A stretch of 64,000 nucleotides of DNA, taken from positions 252,001-316,000 of the forward strand of contig JAUIRK010000947.1 of NCBI GenBank assembly GCA_030549495.1, given 5' to 3'. The translations under genes and the position numbers were made by a program. Position 1 is the stretch's first letter. The number at the start of each line of letters is the position of its first letter. Positions 58,391 through 64,000 of the stretch are shown here, one piece after another. The notes under the pieces were generated by a model. That model made no database searches. It had not been told where the DNA came from and worked only from the letters and a program-made list of their open reading frames with translations. Origin of the DNA: Nectonema munidae. Taxonomy: Eukaryota > Nematomorpha > Nectonematoida > Nectonematidae.

Positions 58391-59931
58391 TATAAAATCG
58401 ATCTTTAAATTATCACTGTAACGATAGGAAATTCACATATGTTAAATTTTTTTCTTTTATTAAAAATAGTTTATCCCAAAATTAGCGCGAAATTTGTAAA
58501 TTGGTGAAAAATTTCACAAATATTTCAATTCATATTTTTTTGAAAAATTGTTCTAAATGTAAGATCTTCAAACGAATTATTTAATTATTTTAACTAAATT
58601 TTAATAGTTTTTCATGAAAATTTTGGGCTTTCTTTTATAACTTTCAAATCTTTACTACTTTATTGCCTATTATCGTTAAAAAAATTTCCTTTCAGCCTAT
58701 TATTTCTTGATAATGATAATAATACTAATAATCTTTCTGAAAGTTATTTCGAAGAAATCCGCGACAACATCGAATAGAACAGAAAAATTTCTTACTCTTA
58801 GTTTGCAACACAAAAATATAAAGGTCCTCTTTATTCACCTATAGGAAGTACTTTCATTCTTTTATTTTTATTTTTTTCTGTCGCTTGTATCGAATTTCTA
58901 TAAAGTTGGAATTTTGAGATACGAACCCTAGAGCAACAAAGATCAAAGCCAGATCCTAGGCAACCCTACTTACCTGGCATAGGTAATTTACAGAAAAAGT
59001 TAAATTAAGGATTAATATCGAAGTTCGGTACAATTTCGATCTTTTTACGTTTTGTTACATCAAACGTTTTTGAGTTGGAAATAGATTTAACAAGTTGAAG
59101 CGCATTTCTGGGAAGATATCCTATTCCAGTCATAAGGTTTTGTGATTTATTTGTTCACCACAAGCACATGTAATATAATCGATAAAGAATAACATATATT
59201 ATATATATATATATCAGTGATATAAAACCCAATCATACAAAAGATTGATTAGCTGATCATTATTTTGTTTCTTTAACCTCTTTGAGATTTTAATCTTTCT
59301 TTATAAATGCATCACTTATCGCAAAGAACTAAGAAAATCAAATATGTAAAAATATTTATTAGCAGTTATTAAAATTGAATGTGTTATTTTAAAAAGGCGT
59401 ATAAATATATCCATTTTAGCGCATATAAAAGGATCAAATTTCTCCAATGGAAAATTTCTTTATTTGTGCTTGAGCATTGATAGCATATGTTTTCTGAATA
59501 CGAAGGACAACCTAAAAACTGTCGGAATGATGAAACGCTTCCTTGAACTTCCATAAATTTTTTGCTAAACTTGTAGAGATGATCATTCTTCAGGAAATAA
59601 TTCACAGCTTAAATTTACGATATCAATATCAATTTTTAAAAAGATTTAAAGTATAATTGATGATGTAAAAGAAAAATTTCAAAAACACACTTAGGATATG
59701 TGTGATTAGAGTATGTTTTTTTAGAAATTAAAATAAATGTAAAACATATATTGAATTATTTTCTCTCGTTTATTGTGAACATAGAAATTATTGAAAATGT
59801 TTTTTAATTCAAATGATATTTTTTTAACTGGCAGAGATTTAAAACAAAATATTTTCAATTTATAGAGTTTTTAGGGAATTTTTTATTAGAAATTAAAAAA
59901 AGAAAAAAAAGTGTTTTCATTTCACACACAA
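58391..59931. other. AT-rich stretch, no gene
   Basis: Nothing coding recognised. A TA dinucleotide run lies near 59195-59212. A segment at 58915-58985 contains GGGTTCGTATCTC on the minus strand, a weak B-box-like sequence. Confidence 0.4.
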
Positions 59932-59985
59932 CATTTTCTCTCACAGTGATTGAGGCTTGATTGATAGGATCTAGGCCAATCAATT
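59932..59985. repeat. dispersed repeat, copy 2 of 58333-58390
   Basis: See the copy at 58333-58390. Matching stops outside about 50 bases on both sides. Confidence 0.7.
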
Positions 59986-60853
59986 TTTGTTTTTTAAGGA
60001 TACTGTAGAATTAGCGTACTCAAATTTACAGTGTTATTTAAGAAAGTTTAAATAGAAGAAATGAAACTTTACAGTTGTTGAGTAAAAAAGCGGAATTGAG
60101 ATTTGCTGGAACTCCTCTCCACACTCCAATGTGACGCGGATAATCTAAATCAACGTGATTGATCTCTTCATCAAATCTAAAACAAAGGAATACCATATGT
60201 CATTAAAAAGTAAAGTAGATCTGATTGAATGAAACATTGAAAACTTTAAAAGTGTAGTTATTTCCGATAGTAATATATAACGAATATAGAATAAACGAAT
60301 CCCAAAATATTTATTTAAGACATGCACGTTTTAACAAACTTTAGCGATTCCTATTCCATTAAAAGAGTCTGCATGCGTTCCTTTAAGCAACACTTGCCTT
60401 AAATGAGTAAAGAGCAAAGGTTTCTTGAGGAGACTTTAAAAATAATTTTCTATTTTTATTAAATGATGATGAAAAACACAAAATCTTTTTAAGAAATATA
60501 AGAATTGAAATGATTTATTCCTACTTTCCATTTTCAACTTGTAGGAGAGGAGTGCTGTGATTATTAAAATGTGTATTATTTTTGTTTTTCTAGCTACCAT
60601 GGAAGAGAATTCTTCCCTTACATCAAATAACAACAATAAAAAAAAATTATTTGCTCAATTTTATATATTAAATATAATAAATAAAAATGGGATTTCTCTT
60701 CTATTATTATTATTGGAGAGATGAATATAAGAGAATCTGCCAACGAGACCAAAGGAGTGGAGATCAAGGACTGATATTTAAAGATTTTTTCGTTCTGGGA
60801 TTTTTTTGGTCTGAAATATCTGTTCACAGGATTTCCTAGGATTTGAATAATCC
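59986..60853. other. AT-rich stretch, no gene
   Basis: No recognised feature. Confidence 0.4.
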
Positions 60854-61127
60854 CAGGAACGGATCCAAAACTATTTAGCCAAGGGTAGATTGAAGGCTAA
60901 AACTTTTTAAAATATTTTCATTATATAAAGTTTTAATCTCTTTTTATATGAGATTAATTTGGCATAATTATTATAATTAAATATTTATTTAATATATAGA
61001 GATACCAAATATTTTTTATTCTACCATATCAAGATTATTTAGATAAATTTCCAAAAAGATCAAGGCGAAAGGAGAGGGGGTGGGGTAGAAGGTAAGACTC
61101 TTCTTAGCTCCTCTGTATCCGCATCTG
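60854..61127. mobile_element. hAT-like MITE, 274 bp
   Basis: Ends CAGGAACGGATCCAAAAC and (reverse complement) CAGATGCGGATACAGAGG. Flanking octamers AATAATCC (60846-60853) and CATAATCC (61128-61135) match at 7 of 8. The ends resemble those of the MITE at 15388-15631. Confidence 0.6.
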
Positions 61128-61239
61128 CATAATCCCCTTTATAAATATTTGTTGAGTTTTAAAGCCAATAACCTTTATAACTTTTATTGAAATTGGAATA
61201 ATATTTAATAAACTTGAAAAATATATTATATAAAAAGGA

Positions 61240-62175
61240 ATTTTTTTTATTTTCCAGTATTGCATCCAAAGGAAGAATAAACTTACATGGCTGGACAGAT
61301 TGTAAGGATAGTCACGATTAGGTATCCAAGCCAGACCATCTGGATTGAGACCCCACTCTCCTAACTCTAGGCCATCTGCCGATAAATTTTTAAAAACTTT
61401 CAGGAATATATCTAATCCTCTTCTTTTTTCTTTTCTTCTTTGACCCCAAGTTGGAGTCGATAGCTGCAAATCGCTTTCTTCACTTTTCTCGGTTCTTTGC
61501 GTCACCTTCACCCAGACCAAGATTATTGAGCCGTTCATTTAGACCGTCCTTCCATCTTTCGCGTTGTCTTCCGCTACTTTTCGTTCCAAGTCACTTTCTT
61601 GCCCAGCGCTTGACGTACAACATCATCTTCGCTCTTTCTTAAAACATGCCCGTACCAGGCGTTTGCTACGCTTTTCGTAACTCCTTTTTCTTATCACTTC
61701 TTCAATTCTTATTCGATCCCTCAGTGTCCATCATCTTTCTAAGCATCTTAATCTCGGGAGTGGCTACCTTTCTCTCATGTCATCCATATATCAATACTGG
61801 TCGAATGATTGTTGTGTATATCTTCGCATTGAGCTTCATTGGGATTCTTCTATCACTGATAACCGTTTTCTCATCTTTCCACTTCAACCAGCTAGCAATG
61901 ACTCTGGCTTGAACATATTCACAACTTTCTCCATAGACAATTTATTAGCTCAAAGATTCAAAAATTTTACCTCTTTTAGCTTTCCTCCATGCCTATCTTC
62001 AAAGATTACCTGGTGTTCTTCTTTTTTGCTTCAATCCATAAATTCTGTCTGTTTGACATTTATCTTTAGTCCAAATTTCTTTAAACCTTCTTGCCACTTT
62101 AACATTCTCTCTTTAAGTTGTTGCTTGTTATCTGCCAAAATAACTAAGTTATCCGAAATTACAAGACAAAACTAA
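61240..62175 (-). mobile_element. RTE-type LINE, 3' fragment
   Basis: The minus strand encodes the end of an RTE-clade reverse transcriptase. From about 62165 it reads DNLVILADNKQQLKERM, then WQEGLKKFGLKINVKQTEFM. Near 61660 comes AWYGHVLRKSEDDVVRQALG followed by KKVTWNE. After a frameshift come RERWKDGLNERLNNLGLGEG and LQLSTPTWGQRRKEKR, the characteristic C-terminal block. The catalytic tetrad is degraded (SDN before LVILAD). Several stops and frameshifts occur. The sequence between 61440 and 61240 (TCTGGCTTGGATACC and onward, minus strand) is the likely 3' UTR. No TSD located. Confidence 0.75.
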
Positions 62176-63129
62176 TAAAATTACTAGTCATCTTAAGGAC
62201 AATTAACATAACTAATTTTCTCCATTAAACTACTAGTTTTTCTTTTCAGTGATCGTTGACTTGAGGTAGCAAATAATACGTGAAATAATGTCTTAAATAG
62301 CACGTTAATTTTTGACAAATTTGCTTTTCTTTGTGTTCAACCTTTGAACTTATAAGTAACAAAAAATTTTTTAAAACATTTTCATCTTTTATTAAAAAGC
62401 AGACGATTGATCCCTAAGATCGAGAAGACGGATTAACTGTGGAAGTTCTTGGTCTTGGTTCAATTCTTATGGGCGACATTACTTGCTGAATAATTATATA
62501 TGACTGTTCTTCCCTTGGATGCAATAGCAATAATAAAAAATAAACGAAACCTAAAATTTAGACATTTAAATGGACTATCTTTGATTCCGAAACCACTAAT
62601 CATTAATTAGGAATTTTAAAAATATTTTGTAAAAATATTAAAAAAATTAAAAGACAAATAGATTAGATTACGTCCTGATAAAATGAGATTAGCTTCGTAA
62701 ACTCTAGAGAAATATTCACAGAACAGAATAAAACCTTTCACTCAAGAATTAAAATGTCAATATAAGTAGGAATATACTGATGTTTTATTACTATGTTTTC
62801 AGTTAGGGTTTTGGTCCTATTAGTCCTAACTTACAGCAGATAAAGGAATAGCTGTAAAATTTGTTCCCGAATTTATCAAATTTGTTTATGATGAAAATTA
62901 AGGTCCTCATTAAATTTACAATAAAAAGAAAGAGGATTTGAAATGTAGGCAAAAGAAGTGTCCAAAAAACACTCTTCACCAAAAACATATTTTGAAAATT
63001 CTTTACTTTCAAGGTCTAATTAACTCGGATTTTCAATTTTTCCCCTTTTATCTCATTTAAATCCTTTATTTTTCAATAAAATAATATTTTTCTATTTAGG
63101 TTTAAAATTTTAAAGCAAATTTGTTGTCA
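62176..63129. other. AT-rich spacer
   Basis: No gene or repeat recognised. Confidence 0.4.
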
Positions 63130-63255
63130 AAATTAGATAAGTAATATGCTGAATCAAACAAGGTTTATTTTTGCTAACTGATAAACCGAAAAGATCAATA
63201 ATCCAAAAACAGACAAGTCGCGAAACATTTCGAATTAATCATAGTCTACTGTATT
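63130..63255. mobile_element. pogo-like right terminus (solo)
   Basis: The reverse complement begins CAGTAGACTATGATTAATTC after a TA and continues with GAAATGTTTCGCGAC and TCGGTTTATCAG. CAGT-GACT ends next to TA and repeated ATTAATTCG/GATTATTG motifs fit pogo/Tigger elements. No matching left end found. Confidence 0.45.
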
Positions 63256-63339
63256 TCAATTTTTGATAGCTATAGCCTTGAAAATTTGTAATGAATTCAA
63301 AAATTGCATCAATTTTTTATATATATAAAGCATAATATA

Positions 63340-64000
63340 CGGTACTCGGACATTTGGCCTATAGACATTTGAATGAAAGACAATTAGCCGAAAGACGTTT
63401 GACCGAAAGGACACTTGGCCAAGAGAGATATAGTGGAACACACTTTTGACGGAGGAGAAATTAGACCGAATCGACATTTGGCAGAACGAATATTTGTAGG
63501 ACATTTGGTCAAACAAAACTTTTACGAAACAGACACTTTGCGGAATAAAAATTTTACTGAGCGGACATTTGACCGAATAAACATTTTCTGAACGATTTCC
63601 AAAATCTGCAACCAAAAAAAAAGTTATTTTAAACTAAAAAAAATACAATTAGAAAGATGCTCATACTTGCATTCATATTTTTTAATGATAAAAATACACT
63701 TTTTGTCATAAAAAATTTATTGCAAAAAATTGATTAAACAAAAAATTTATTTAAAAAAAAGTGAAACATCTACTTTTAAATACTTAAATATTGTGAGCAA
63801 TTGCTTTTTATGAGGTATAGTATAATTAAAGTGTGTAATTAAGTGAATACATTCCATGCCCTATAATTCAATTAATTGTGGTGTTAGATCAAAAATATAC
63901 CATTGTATTAAATTGATGCATTTAGGCCAAATGTCTGTTTGGTAAAATTTTTTTTCAGCCAAAGGCCTGTTTGTTAAAAGGTTTTTCGGCAAAATTGACC
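63340..64000. mobile_element. foldback-like element with degenerate GACATTTGGCCGAA arrays, truncated by window end
   Basis: Positions 63345-63600 hold about a dozen diverged copies of a 16-20-base unit like GACATTTGGCCGAA. The same unit appears in inverted orientation at 63922-64000 (GGCCAAATGTCTGTTTGG and relatives). An AT-rich middle of about 300 bases separates the two arms. Inverted arms made of short tandem repeats are typical of foldback elements. The right arm runs off the window. Confidence 0.6.

Noticed and set aside
58915-58985. Minus-strand GGGTTCGTATCTC as tRNA gene or SINE
   Set aside because: Only a weak B box; no acceptor stem, no second copy.
61451-62175. Plus-strand frames of 63-132 codons
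   Set aside because: They are antisense shadows of the minus-strand RTE LINE.

Overview
The window is AT-rich animal-type nuclear DNA. It shows no sign of bacterial operons, phage or organelle sequence. Support for this comes from a eukaryotic RNase H2A gene, a gene with a short GT-AG intron, tRNA-derived SINEs, non-LTR retrotransposons and several DNA-transposon superfamilies. An invertebrate is most likely. An arthropod such as a copepod is one possibility, but the sequence alone does not fix the species. Most of the 64 kb is a graveyard of broken, nested transposable elements; only three loci look like host genes.

Region 1-9.9 kb holds a tRNA-derived SINE, a decayed hAT element with remnants of its transposase, a probable Tigger/pogo transposase fragment, and a 772-bp pogo-like MITE with TA target duplications. 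Region 9.9-13.4 kb is a decayed LINE (zinc-knuckle ORF1, endonuclease and reverse transcriptase ORF2). At 13.4-14.3 kb lies a 5'-truncated RNase H-bearing LINE fragment with a 12-bp target-site duplication (TSD). From 14.68 to 21.47 kb is a nearly complete MULE-type transposon with terminal inverted repeats (TIRs) of about 270 bp. On the minus strand it carries a PHD-like zinc finger, an OTU cysteine-protease domain and a MULE DDE transposase. A relative of the same family lies on the plus strand at 22.9-28.75 kb and may once have surrounded the first.

Region 29-35 kb holds a SINE with a perfect 14-bp TSD, an uninterrupted TTC/GAA tract of about 1.35 kb, and a minus-strand LINE whose ORF1 is split by a 3.1-kb long-TIR element with a 9-bp TSD. 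The SINE and the RNase H LINE share the same 3' terminal sequence, so the LINE family probably mobilised the SINE.

Region 38-51 kb is the genic part, all on the plus strand: an intronless 290-aa protein of unknown function, an intronless RNase H2 subunit A with all catalytic residues and a PIP-box-like tail, and a two-exon (5' partial) gene with an acidic run and a Kazal-like module. Two hAT MITEs with perfect 8-bp TSDs, a decayed hAT transposase and a second SINE copy lie between and around them. Region 55-64 kb holds two LINEs, one inserted into the other with a 5-bp TSD, another hAT MITE, an RTE-type LINE 3' end, a pogo-like terminus and a foldback-like array of short degenerate repeats at the window edge. 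Lengths and matches were counted by eye; no alignment or search was run.
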